This document shows positions 7,762 to 16,004 of a stretch of DNA of 64,000 nucleotides, piece after piece. The stretch comes from a bacterium (GTDB taxonomy: Bacteria > Bacillota > Clostridia > Oscillospirales > Oscillospiraceae). Under the pieces are notes generated by a model. The model had not been told where the DNA came from and searched no databases. It was given only the letters and a program-made list of their open reading frames with translations. The position numbers were made by a program, and so were the translations under genes. Location: assembly GCA_004560375.1 (NCBI GenBank), contig SFVC01000009.1, positions 7,801-71,800 on the forward strand, in the 5' to 3' direction. Numbering within the stretch: the first letter of the stretch is position 1; every line of letters begins with the position of its first letter.

Positions 7762-8970
7762 ATGACAGAGATCATCAGCGTCCGGTTCCGGCCGGGCGGC
7801 AAGCAATATTATTTCGACCCTATGGGTCTCACTGTGGCCGAGGGCCAGGGCGTGATTGTGGAGACGGGCAAGGGCCTGGAATACGGCACCTGCGTGCGCC
7901 GCAACGCCCAGGTGGAGGACGAATCGGTGGTGCAGCCCCTGCGCCCGGTGGTGCGGCTGGCCACCGAGAAGGATGAAAAGCAGGTGCGGGACAACCGGGG
8001 CCGGGAGAAGGAGGCCCTGCGGATCTGTCAGCAGCTGGTGGAGCGCCACGGGCTGGACATGAAGCTGGTGCAGGTGGAGTACAGCTTTGACGGCGGCAAG
8101 ATCATCTTCTTCTTCACCTCCGACGGGCGGGTGGACTTCCGGGCCCTGGTGAAGGATCTGGCGGGCATCTTCCGGGCCCGCATCGAGCTGCGGCAGATCG
8201 GCGTGCGGGACGAGGCCAGGATGCTGGGGGGCTTTGGCATCTGCGGCAAGCCCTTCTGCTGCTCCCAGTTCCTCAACGAGTTCCAGCCCGTGTCCATCAA
8301 GATGGCCAAGACCCAGAACCTCTCGCTGAACCCCACCAAGATCTCGGGCACCTGCGGGCGGCTGATGTGCTGCCTGAAGTACGAGCAGGGGGCCTATGAG
8401 GACGCGGTGAAGCGGTGCCCCAAGCAGGAGTCCTTTGTGGAGTGCCCCGACGGGGCGGGGACGGTGTCCGCCGTCAACGTGCTGAAGGAGCAGGTGAAGG
8501 TGCGCCTGGAGGACGCCACCGACCAGCCCCCCAAGCCCTATCTCACCAGCGAGATCCGGGTGGTGCGCTCCGGCAAGGGCAAGCGGCCCGAGGGCTATAT
8601 CGCCCCCCCCAGAGCGGAGCTGGAGCAGCTGCGTACCGAGGAGGGGGAGCGCATCCGCTCCGGACGGAAAGCGGGGGAGAGCCCCGCCGACCTGGGGGAG
8701 GTGCTGGATCGCTACCTGGGGGACGGCAGCCAGCGGCAGCCCGGCGGGCAGCGCCCCGGTGGCCGCAGGAGCCGGAGCGGCGGCCAAGGCCAGCCCCAGC
8801 CCAAGGCTCAGCAGCCCAAGCAGGCCCAGCCCCACCAGAAGTCCTCGCCCAAGAAGGAGGCCCAGCCCGGAGAGGCCAAGAGCGGCCAGCCCCAGGGGCA
8901 AAACCACAAGCGCCGCTACCGTCCCCACCACCGGCGCAAATCCGGAGGCGGGCAGGGCGGACAACAATAG
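7762..8970 (+). CDS. ricT: PSP1-domain protein RicT (YaaT)
   Basis: 402 residues. The N-terminal about 280 form the PSP1/RicT domain, with paired cysteine motifs GICGKPFCCSQF and SGTCGRLMCCLKYE that in B. subtilis support an Fe-S cluster in the RicA-RicF-RicT (Y-complex) stimulating RNase Y-dependent mRNA processing and sporulation. The last about 110 residues are a low-complexity tail rich in Gly, Gln, Pro, Ser and Lys, probably disordered and possibly RNA-binding. Last gene of the operon, followed by a strong terminator. Confidence 0.92.
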   Translation: MTEIISVRFRPGGKQYYFDPMGLTVAEGQGVIVETGKGLEYGTCVRRNAQVEDESVVQPLRPVVRLATEKDEKQVRDNRGREKEALRICQQLVERHGLDMKLVQVEYSFDGGKIIFFFTSDGRVDFRALVKDLAGIFRARIELRQIGVRDEARMLGGFGICGKPFCCSQFLNEFQPVSIKMAKTQNLSLNPTKISGTCGRLMCCLKYEQGAYEDAVKRCPKQESFVECPDGAGTVSAVNVLKEQVKVRLEDATDQPPKPYLTSEIRVVRSGKGKRPEGYIAPPRAELEQLRTEEGERIRSGRKAGESPADLGEVLDRYLGDGSQRQPGGQRPGGRRSRSGGQGQPQPKAQQPKQAQPHQKSSPKKEAQPGEAKSGQPQGQNHKRRYRPHHRRKSGGGQGGQQ

Positions 8971-8977
8971 AAGAACA

Positions 8978-9000
8978 GCCCCCGGCAGAGTGCCGGGGGC
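8978..9000 (+). terminator. Rho-independent terminator after ricT
   Basis: A perfect 10-bp stem (GCCCCCGGCA/TGCCGGGGGC) with a GAG loop, followed by CTTTGTG, eight bases after the ricT stop. Confidence 0.75.
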
Positions 9001-9043
9001 CTTTGTGCTCTCAGCCTTTCCCCTTATAGAGGGGAACGGACTT

Positions 9044-9068
9044 TTGCAGGTTTTTCCGGAAAATGCAA
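9044..9068 (+). promoter_or_regulatory. Palindromic candidate operator upstream of the ECF sigma gene
   Basis: An interrupted inverted repeat with arms TTGCA and TGCAA around a central TTTTTCC/GGAAAA dyad. TGCAACC at its right edge resembles an ECF-type -35 element and TATTAT lies at 9090-9095, but the spacing does not fit a canonical ECF promoter cleanly. Confidence 0.35.
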
Positions 9069-9153
9069 CCATTTTCCCAGGCCGTGGGTATTATAAGTGA
9101 CAGCAAACATACGCGCCGCGGCCGGGGTGCGTATGGGGAAAGGAGGCGTGTCC

Positions 9154-9630
9154 ATGGCACTGACGGAGGAGCAGCGCACCCAAATTGTAAACAAATGGGG
9201 CGATATGGTTTACAGACTTGCCCTGGCCCGCACTGCCAGCGTCCCGGATGCGGAGGACGTGTTCCAGGAGGTGTTCCTGCGCTATTTCCGCCACGAGGAC
9301 AAGTTCCACAACGACGAGTACCGCAAGGCGTGGCTCATCCGCTGCACGGTGAACCGGTGCAAGAGCCTCACCTCGTCCCCGTGGCGCAAGCGCATCGTAC
9401 CCCTGGAGACCGCCGAGGAGGTGGGGGTGGAGGACGACTACCGCGAGGTGTACAGCGCGGTACTCTCCCTGCCCGCCAAGTACCGGGCTGTCATCCATCT
9501 GCATTACTTTGAGGGCCTGTCCGTGTCCGAGATGGCCCAGACGCTCCAACTGCCGGAGGGCACCGTCAAGTCCCAGCTCAGCCGGGGCCGGGCCCTCCTG
9601 CGGGAACTGCTTGAGGAGGTGGCGCTATGA
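9154..9630 (+). CDS. ECF-type RNA polymerase sigma factor
   Basis: 158 residues with sigma-70 region 2 (DAEDVFQEVFLRYFR) and region 4 (LPAKYRAVIHLHYFEGLSVSEMAQ and GTVKSQLSRGRALL); regions 1 and 3 are missing, as in ECF sigma factors. ATG 9154 has AAAGGAGG upstream; the open frame to 9097 has no signal. The stop overlaps the ATG of the serpin gene, where an anti-sigma gene normally lies, so the serpin is its likely partner. Confidence 0.92.
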   Translation: MALTEEQRTQIVNKWGDMVYRLALARTASVPDAEDVFQEVFLRYFRHEDKFHNDEYRKAWLIRCTVNRCKSLTSSPWRKRIVPLETAEEVGVEDDYREVYSAVLSLPAKYRAVIHLHYFEGLSVSEMAQTLQLPEGTVKSQLSRGRALLRELLEEVAL

Positions 9631-11192
9631 ATCGCTACAAAAAGGCAAACGAGGGCATCCATGCCCCGGAGGACGTAAAGGAAAAGGCCGTCCGGCCCCA
9701 GGGCAGGCGGGGCGGCTACACCCGCTGGACGGGGGCGGTGGCGGCCCTGCTGGCGGTGGTGCTGATTGGAGGGATCGCCGTGTACGCCAACAGACAACCC
9801 ACGGTGGATCAGCCCACCCCCTGTTCCGAGGACGGCCCCGGGCCGCAGGTGCGCGGCGTGGGCGTGCCCGCCCAGGCCACGGCCCTGGGGGTGGCCCAAT
9901 ACCCGGACATACACCCTTATCCCCGGCAGGACGACTATTTTGACAACGATACCTCATACAGCAGCGACAAGTACGACCGCGATATGAAGGCGTGGCGGGC
10001 GGATATGGAGGCCCTTCGCACCGGCACGGACTACACCGGGCTGATGGACGAGTTCCTGTCCCGCTCCACCGCCCAGTTCCTCACCGGGGCCGGGGAGGAC
10101 AACCGGGTCTACTCCCCCCTCAACGTCTATATGGCCCTGTCCATGCTGGCGGAGACCGCCGGGGACAACTCCCGGGCGCAGATTCTGAACCTGCTGCAGG
10201 TGGACTCCATCGAGGCCCTGCGGGAGCGGGCCAACGCCCTGTGGCGGGACAACTACCGGGACGACGGCACCGTCACCGCCATCCTGGGCAACTCCCTGTG
10301 GCTGCGGGACGGCATGACCTATAGCCAGGAGGTGCTGAACACCCTGGCAAAGAACTACTACGCCTCCTCTTTCTCCGGCAAGATGGGGACTGAGGAATAC
10401 AATCAGGCCCTGCGGGACTGGCTCAACGAGCAGACCAACGGCCTGCTGGCGGAGCAGGCGGAGGGCATCGAGATGGACGCCCGGACGGTGCTGGCCCTGG
10501 CCTCCACCCTCTACTTCAAGGCCGCCTGGGGCAGCGAGTTCAACCCGGAGAACACCGAAACGGATACCTTCCATGCCCTGTCCGGCGACGTGGACGTAGA
10601 GTTCATGCACAAGACCATGGAGGGTACCTACTACTGGGGGGAGCACTTCGCCGCCGTGAAGCTGAGCTTCCAGGAGGGCGGCGACCTGTGGCTGATCCTG
10701 CCCGACGAGGGGTATGCCGTGGACAAGCTGCTGGAGAGCGGCGAGGCCATGGACTTCCTGCTGGCGGACAAGCGCGGCCGGTGGGACGAGAAGGCCCAGG
10801 AAACCGTGGGCGCGTGGCCGGGGCAGAAGTTCCTCGACATCAACCTGTCCATGCCCAAGTTTGACGTGTCCTCCGATCTGGATCTCATCGAGGGCCTGAA
10901 AAAGCTGGGCGTCACCGATGTGTTCGATCCCGGTGTGTCCAACTTTGAGCCCCTGGAGGCGTCCACGGTTGACCCGCTGTATATCTCCCAGGTTCAGCAC
11001 GCCGCCCGGGTGAAGGTGGACGAGGAGGGCTGCGAGGCGGCGGCCTTCACCGTCATGATCATGGAGGTCACGGCTATGGCGCCTCCGAACGAGGAAGTGG
11101 ACTTTATCCTGGATCGGCCCTTCCTGTTCGCCGTCACCGGGGATTCCGGCCTGCCCCTGTTCACCGGCGTGGTGAACCAGCCCAACGGATAG
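9627..11192 (+). CDS. Membrane-anchored serpin with anti-sigma-like N-terminus
   Basis: 521 residues. Residues 1-33 are cytoplasmic and charged, 34-54 form one membrane segment, about 55-130 are a Pro/Asp/Tyr-rich linker, and the remainder is a full serpin domain predicted outside the cell. The reactive-centre hinge EEGCEAAAFT (around residues 464-475) matches the inhibitory consensus, except for Cys where Thr/Ser is usual at P14; DRPFLFAV follows. The predicted P1-P1' bond is near VTAM but cannot be fixed. ATGA overlap with the ECF sigma gene indicates coupled translation. Target protease and any sigma sequestration are inference. Confidence 0.88.
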   Translation: MNRYKKANEGIHAPEDVKEKAVRPQGRRGGYTRWTGAVAALLAVVLIGGIAVYANRQPTVDQPTPCSEDGPGPQVRGVGVPAQATALGVAQYPDIHPYPRQDDYFDNDTSYSSDKYDRDMKAWRADMEALRTGTDYTGLMDEFLSRSTAQFLTGAGEDNRVYSPLNVYMALSMLAETAGDNSRAQILNLLQVDSIEALRERANALWRDNYRDDGTVTAILGNSLWLRDGMTYSQEVLNTLAKNYYASSFSGKMGTEEYNQALRDWLNEQTNGLLAEQAEGIEMDARTVLALASTLYFKAAWGSEFNPENTETDTFHALSGDVDVEFMHKTMEGTYYWGEHFAAVKLSFQEGGDLWLILPDEGYAVDKLLESGEAMDFLLADKRGRWDEKAQETVGAWPGQKFLDINLSMPKFDVSSDLDLIEGLKKLGVTDVFDPGVSNFEPLEASTVDPLYISQVQHAARVKVDEEGCEAAAFTVMIMEVTAMAPPNEEVDFILDRPFLFAVTGDSGLPLFTGVVNQPNG

Positions 11193-11219
11193 TTCCTTTT
11201 TCTTGAAAGAAAAAGGAAC
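11192..11219 (+). repeat. Dyad repeat copy 1, terminator-like
   Basis: A 28-base palindrome containing CTTTTTCTTGAAAGAAAAAG at 11196-11215, overlapping the serpin stop codon and followed by GAAAAAGAACTT. A second copy lies at 31961-31988 with compensatory changes in the outer stem. It may act as a terminator. Confidence 0.6.
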
Positions 11220-11301
11220 CGAAAAAGAACTTTAAGCTCGTTTCGGCCTTGGATCCTATACAAGATTTGGTGTGTCGGCAACGAAAAACTGCGCTTTATG
11301 A

Positions 11302-11339
11302 AAACCGGCCCCCTCTCCGAATGGAAAGGGGGCCGGTTT
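11302..11339. terminator. Bidirectional terminator between serpin and ileS genes
   Basis: Stem AAACCGGCCCCCT paired with AGGGGGCCGGTTT. T-rich on both sides, so it can serve the converging serpin (plus) and ileS (minus) transcripts. Confidence 0.75.
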
Positions 11340-11342
11340 GTT

Positions 11343-14093
11343 TTATTCACCCAATACCTTAGCGCAGCGGTCGCACAGTTCGGCGTGGTGGCCGGGGGTG
11401 CCGATCAACGTGTCGTGGTTCCAGCACCGGGGGCATTTGGGGGCGTCGGACAGCTTCACGGCGGCGGCCACGGCCCCGCCCTGTTCCACCGTCACCTTGG
11501 ACACGATGAACAGAGTGGCCAGCTCCTCCTCGGTAAAGCCCAGGGCGCTGTCCACGGTCAGGGCAATCGACCCGTCCTGGTTCTTCTTGATGCCCTGCTC
11601 CCGGGCGTCCTCCAGGGCCTTGAGCACCACGTCTCGTACCTCCAGCAGCTTGTTCCAGCGGGCCGCTTCGGCCTCGGACAGCGCCAGCGCGGGGTCGTAA
11701 TCCGGGATGTCGTTGAACAGCACGCACTCGGGGTCGTCCCCGGCCTTGTGGGGCATGGCCGTCCAGATCTCCTGGCTGGTGAAGGCCAGGATGGGGGCCA
11801 GCATCCGGGTCATGCCGTCCAGAATCCGGTACAGGGCGGACTGGGCGGAGGAGCGGCCCGCGGCGTCCCCGCAGTACAGCCGATCCTTGATGATGTCCAG
11901 GTAGAAGTTGGACATATCCACCACGCAGAAATTGTAGATGGCCCGGTAGACGGTGTGGAACTCGTAGGCGTCGTACCCGGCCCGCACGTCCTTCACCAGA
12001 TCGTTGAAGGCCGCCACCGCCCACTTGTCCAGATCCAGCATATCCTTGACCGCCACCGCCTGGTTGGGGTCGAAGCCGTCCAGGTTGCCCAGCATATACC
12101 GGGCGGTGTTGCGGATCTTGAGGTACGCCTGGGACAGCTGCTTCATCAGCTCCGGGGAGATCCGCATATCCTGGGTGTAGTCCGCCGAGGAGGCCCACAG
12201 CCGCAGCATATCCGCGCCGTAGTCCTTGATCACCTCGTCGGGGGAGACGGCGTTGCCCAGAGACTTGTGCATGGCCTTGCCCTCGCCGTCCACCGTCCAG
12301 CCGTGGGTGATGATCTGCTTGTAGGGGGCCACGCCGTTGCAGGCGATGGAGGTGAGCATGGAGGACTGGAACCAGCCCCGGTACTGATCGCCCCCCTCCA
12401 GATACACGTCGGCGGGGTAGTGGAGGTTGGGCCGCTGATCCGCCACGGCGGCCCAGGTGGAGCCGGAGTCGAACCACACGTCCATGATGTCGTTCTCTTT
12501 GGAGAACTCCGACGCGCCGCACTTGGGGCACTTAAACCCGGCGGGCACCAGCTCCCCGGCGGCCTTCTCAAACCAGATGTTGGAGCCATGCTCCCGGAAC
12601 AGCCCCGCCACGTGGGCAATCGTCTCCGGGGTGACGATGGCCTCGCCGCAGCAGTCGCAGTAGAACACCGGGATGGGCACGCCCCACACCCGCTGCCGGG
12701 AGATGCACCAGTCGTTGCGCTCGGTGATCATGGACACCATGCGATCCTTGCCCCAGGCGGGGTGCCACTGGATGCCGTCGCAGGCCTTCACAGCCTGATC
12801 CTTGATGGCGTCCACGGAGCAGAACCACTGCTCGGTGGCCCGGTAGATGATGGGGTGCTTGCACCGCCAGCAGTGGGGGTAGGAGTGGGTGATGCTGGCC
12901 TTGGCCAGCAGGAAGCCCTCCGCCTCCAGGTCGGCCACCACCATGTCGTTGCCCTTGGCGTAGAACTGGCCGTTGTACCGGGCGTCGGTCATCACGCCCT
13001 TGGCGTTCACCGGGACGGGCACGCCGATGTGGGTCAGCCCCGCGTCGTCGTACCGCTTGCACACGTCGAAGTCCTCCGCGCCGAAGCCGGGGGCGGTGTG
13101 GACGCAGCCGGTGCCCGCGTCCAGGGTCACATGATCGCCGTTGAGGATCACGCTGTCCTGATCCAGCAGGGGGTGCCTGGCCACCATCAGCTCGAAGTCC
13201 GAGCCCTTCAGGGTGGCCAGCACCGTGCAGGCGGCAAAGTCGATGCCCGCCTGCTTGCACACGCCCTCGGCCAGCTCCTTGGCCAGGATATAGACCTCGC
13301 CGTTGGGGGCCTGGAGGAGCACATAGTCAAAGCTGGCGTTCATGGAGATGGCGGTGTTGCCCGGAATTGTCCACGGGGTCGTTGTCCAGATCACGAAGAA
13401 CAGCTTGCTGAGGTCGCAGTACTGGCCCAGCCTGCCCTTGTCGTCCTTCACCGGGAACTTGACGAAGATGGTGGTGCAGGGGTCGTCCTGGTAGTCGATC
13501 TCCGCCTCCGCCAGGGCGGTCTGGTCGTGGGGGCACCAGTAGACGGACTTCATGCCCTTGTAGATCAGGCCCTTCTCCGCCATCTTGCCAAAGACCTCGA
13601 TCTGCTTGGCCTCGAACTCGGGCAGCAGGGTGATATAGGGGTTGTCCCACTCGCCCAGCACCCCTAAACGCTGGAACTGCCCGGTCATCTTGCCGATATA
13701 CTGGGTGGCAAACTCCCGGCACTTGTCCCGGAAGGCGGCCACGGACATCTCCTCCCGCTTGACGCTCTTGTCCTTGAGCACGGCGGTCTCGATGGGCAGG
13801 CCGTGGGTGTCCCAGCCGGGGACGTAGGGCGCTTGATACCCCGTCATGTTCTTGTACTTGACGATGATATCCTTCAGGATCTTGTTCATGGCGGTGCCGA
13901 TGTGGATATTGCCGTTGGCATACGGGGGGCCGTCGTGGAGGACGAACCGGGGCTTGCCCGCGTTTTTGTCCATCAGCTTTTGGTAGGTGATCCTGGCCCA
14001 CTCCGGGTTGAGCAGCTCCGGCTCCCGTTTGGGCAGGCCCGCCCGCATGGGGAAGTCTGTCTTGGGAAGGTGGACGGTTTTGTTGTAGTCCAT
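11343..14093 (-). CDS. ileS: Isoleucyl-tRNA synthetase
   Basis: 916-residue class I synthetase charging tRNA-Ile. The HIGH motif is in PPYANGNIHIGTA, the KMSKS loop is the variant AMHKSLGN, and a C-terminal zinc site reads CPRCWNHD plus CDRCAKVL. The large editing (CP1) domain is present by length. ATG 14093 has AAAGGAGAAAT upstream; the frame extends to 14243 inside the preceding transposase gene and is not used. It is transcribed from the T-box leader at 14641-14970, with a RAYT gene lying in between. Confidence 0.97.
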   Translation of the reverse strand: MDYNKTVHLPKTDFPMRAGLPKREPELLNPEWARITYQKLMDKNAGKPRFVLHDGPPYANGNIHIGTAMNKILKDIIVKYKNMTGYQAPYVPGWDTHGLPIETAVLKDKSVKREEMSVAAFRDKCREFATQYIGKMTGQFQRLGVLGEWDNPYITLLPEFEAKQIEVFGKMAEKGLIYKGMKSVYWCPHDQTALAEAEIDYQDDPCTTIFVKFPVKDDKGRLGQYCDLSKLFFVIWTTTPWTIPGNTAISMNASFDYVLLQAPNGEVYILAKELAEGVCKQAGIDFAACTVLATLKGSDFELMVARHPLLDQDSVILNGDHVTLDAGTGCVHTAPGFGAEDFDVCKRYDDAGLTHIGVPVPVNAKGVMTDARYNGQFYAKGNDMVVADLEAEGFLLAKASITHSYPHCWRCKHPIIYRATEQWFCSVDAIKDQAVKACDGIQWHPAWGKDRMVSMITERNDWCISRQRVWGVPIPVFYCDCCGEAIVTPETIAHVAGLFREHGSNIWFEKAAGELVPAGFKCPKCGASEFSKENDIMDVWFDSGSTWAAVADQRPNLHYPADVYLEGGDQYRGWFQSSMLTSIACNGVAPYKQIITHGWTVDGEGKAMHKSLGNAVSPDEVIKDYGADMLRLWASSADYTQDMRISPELMKQLSQAYLKIRNTARYMLGNLDGFDPNQAVAVKDMLDLDKWAVAAFNDLVKDVRAGYDAYEFHTVYRAIYNFCVVDMSNFYLDIIKDRLYCGDAAGRSSAQSALYRILDGMTRMLAPILAFTSQEIWTAMPHKAGDDPECVLFNDIPDYDPALALSEAEAARWNKLLEVRDVVLKALEDAREQGIKKNQDGSIALTVDSALGFTEEELATLFIVSKVTVEQGGAVAAAVKLSDAPKCPRCWNHDTLIGTPGHHAELCDRCAKVLGE

Positions 14094-14106
14094 GGGTATT
14101 TCTCCT

Positions 14107-14616
14107 TTATGAATGTTGATTATGGAAACAATCTTCTGCCCATTTGGCTGGATTGGAATCAATATATTCCCAGATTCTTCGGTAATCTTCGCTATTTCTA
14201 ATGATGTAGTCGTAAAAAGAACGTTGAAACAGCCTTGTGTCACATTTGCATGACCGGGTTATCATTGATTTTGGAACGCCGATGATGGTTGGTACTGTAG
14301 GGGAGGGGCTTGCCCCTCCCGCCGGGGACAAATTTTCTGTGCGTCCCGATAGACGAAGGATCAGATGGACATGGTTTGGCATAATAACATATTTTTCAAC
14401 AGAAACGGAAGGAAAACGGGAATTTAAAAGGCAAATCTGGGTTTCTGTAATTTTACCGTAATGCGTTAACCTCACAACGGGAGGGGCAAGCCCCTCCCCT
14501 ACAATGCTCGACAATACACATTGCCGATCTTGGGTACATATTGTGATGAAATATGCACCGGCAGAACCATAATCGTACCCCTTCAACCTGGTCGGTTTTC
14601 TTTGCGGCAAATCCAT
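14107..14616 (-). CDS. REP-associated tyrosine transposase (RAYT, IS200-like Y1 family)
   Basis: 169 residues. The HUH nuclease motif is PNHVHLI; the N-terminus RLKGYDYGSAGAYFITICT and C-terminus FQRSFYDYIIRN...IWEYIDSNPAKW match the Y1 transposase family linked to REP palindromes. The ORF is intact and starts about 25 bases after the T-box terminator, ending 13 bases before the ileS ATG, so it is co-transcribed with ileS. Two inverted REP-like palindromes lie inside the coding sequence and are translated as VGEGLAPPV and PAGGASPSPTV. Its A+T content is visibly higher than the neighbours, suggesting transfer. Confidence 0.88.
   Translation of the reverse strand: MDLPQRKPTRLKGYDYGSAGAYFITICTQDRQCVLSSIVGEGLAPPVVRLTHYGKITETQICLLNSRFPSVSVEKYVIMPNHVHLILRLSGRTENLSPAGGASPSPTVPTIIGVPKSMITRSCKCDTRLFQRSFYDYIIRNSEDYRRIWEYIDSNPAKWAEDCFHNQHS
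14297..14502. repeat. Inverted pair of REP-like palindromes inside the RAYT gene
   Basis: A 24-base sequence beginning GTAGGGGAGGGGCTTGCCCC at 14297-14320 recurs perfectly inverted at 14479-14502. Each copy is itself palindromic (GGGAGGGGC-TT-GCCCCTCCC). The same palindrome occurs at 19145. Confidence 0.85.
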
Positions 14617-14640
14617 TTCGTTATTTCACCTGCATCATCA

Positions 14641-14970
14641 AAAAACGCCCCTGCCCCCAAACGGAGACAAAGGCGCAAACCCCTGCGGTACCACTCCCGT
14701 TCCGCGCAATGCGCGGCACTCGCGCGTCCGGTAACGGGGACTTCCGGCGGAGCCTACTGACCGCACAGGACGTGCAGCGTTCGATCCGCGGCTCACAGGG
14801 GATTTTCACCGGGGCCGCCCCGCCGCCCTCACACCATGCGGGCGGCTCTCTGGGAGGAGGTTTGCCGGTTACTCGTCCTGCTCAAAGCCTGTCTTGAGCT
14901 TCTTCCCCGCCTCCGGCGGGGAAGAAGCTGTGATGTTGTCCTGCGCCCGCCCCATGGAGGGGCGGGCGCT
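14641..14970 (-). promoter_or_regulatory. T-box riboswitch leader, Ile-type
   Basis: The minus strand carries the T-box core GAGTGGTACCGCAGGG at about 14681-14697, then a G+C-rich terminator ending in TTTTTT near 14641. Upstream is a stem I region with AGAGAG and GTGAAAATC...TGTGAGC; the triplet AUC at 14801-14803 sits where a specifier codon is expected and encodes Ile, agreeing with ileS downstream. Two perfect G+C-rich hairpins precede stem I. Uncharged tRNA-Ile should stabilise the antiterminator and allow transcription into the RAYT and ileS genes. Confidence 0.88.
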
Positions 14971-14974
14971 CTTT

Positions 14975-15003
14975 ATATTATAGGCGCAATGGGAATTTGT
15001 CAA
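14975..15003 (-). promoter_or_regulatory. Promoter of the ileS T-box transcript
   Basis: TTGACA (14998-15003) with TATAAT (14977-14982) at 15 bases, or TAATAT (14975-14980) at 17 bases. Confidence 0.6.
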
Positions 15004-15043
15004 CCACTTTCCGCGGAAAAACTCCACAAAAAGCGGCGGCGGC

Positions 15044-15946
15044 TCAGTGCAGCACGTTGCAGAAGGCCAGGGACAGGAAGGACACGTCGGCGCTGTCGCT
15101 CCGGGAGGTGATGGCCACCGGGTGGGTGGCCCCCACGATGACGCCGCAGGTGCGGGCGTGGGCGTGCATCTGCCAGCCCTTCACGATCAGGTTGCCCGCC
15201 AGCAGGGAGGGAGCCACAATGCCGTCGAACTCGCCGCACAGGGGGTTGTCGTAGCCCTTCAGCCGGGCGGCCTCCTTGGACAGGATCAGGTCGTAGGCGA
15301 TGGGGCCCACCAGGTTGCAGCCCGCGATGGGATGGCGCTGGTGCTCCTTCACCAGATCCCGGGCCTCGATGGTGTCGTTCATGTGGAAGCTGGGCTGCTC
15401 CACCAGGGCCAGCAGGGCGATGTTGGGCGTCTCGTCCTCCACGTAGCGCAGGGTGTCCGTCATGTTGCGGATGATCTGCCGCTTCTGGGCCAGGGTGGGC
15501 CGGACGGTGACGGTGACATCCCCAATGGCGATGAGCTTGGGATACTCCGGCATACTCACCAGGTCGATGTGGGTGATGAGCCGGTCGGTACGCAGGTTGT
15601 TCCGCTTCTCCAGCAGGGGCAGGAGGAACTCCCGGGTCTGGGTGCTGCCCCGCATGAGCACGTCGCCCTTCCCCTGGTTCACCAGGTCGATGGCCTTCTG
15701 GGTCAGGTTGTCCCCCGGGTGGGCGGGCACCAGCTCAAAGTCCCGCTTGTCCAGGCCCAGCCGCTCCAGCATGGGGCGGACTTTGGCCTCCTCCCCCACC
15801 AGGACGGGATAGGCGAAGCCCTCCTCCGCCGCGTGGAACGCGCCCAGGAGGATGTTTTCCGCGTCCGCCCCGGCGATGACCACCCGGCTGCACCGGTTCG
15901 CGGCCTTTGCCTTGTCTACGATCTGCTCGAAATTCTGCACGGCCAT
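15044..15946 (-). CDS. Phosphate acyltransferase (phosphate butyryl/acetyltransferase family)
   Basis: 300 residues of the PTA/PTB family, which transfers acyl groups between CoA and phosphate, feeding acyl-phosphate to a kinase for ATP. Family signatures include VLMRGSTQTREFL, GPIAYDLILSKEAA and GEFDGIVAPSLLAGN; the length matches phosphate butyryltransferase. No butyrate kinase gene adjoins it, so butyryl versus acetyl substrate is open. ATG 15946 has GAGGAG at good spacing; an in-frame GTG at 15955 overlaps that site and is less likely. Confidence 0.85.
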   Translation of the reverse strand: MAVQNFEQIVDKAKAANRCSRVVIAGADAENILLGAFHAAEEGFAYPVLVGEEAKVRPMLERLGLDKRDFELVPAHPGDNLTQKAIDLVNQGKGDVLMRGSTQTREFLLPLLEKRNNLRTDRLITHIDLVSMPEYPKLIAIGDVTVTVRPTLAQKRQIIRNMTDTLRYVEDETPNIALLALVEQPSFHMNDTIEARDLVKEHQRHPIAGCNLVGPIAYDLILSKEAARLKGYDNPLCGEFDGIVAPSLLAGNLIVKGWQMHAHARTCGVIVGATHPVAITSRSDSADVSFLSLAFCNVLH

Positions 15947-16004
15947 ATCGATCACTCCTCACTCAAAAGTTGGGCAAAGCCCAAAATCTTCTGAGAATAT
16001 CATA

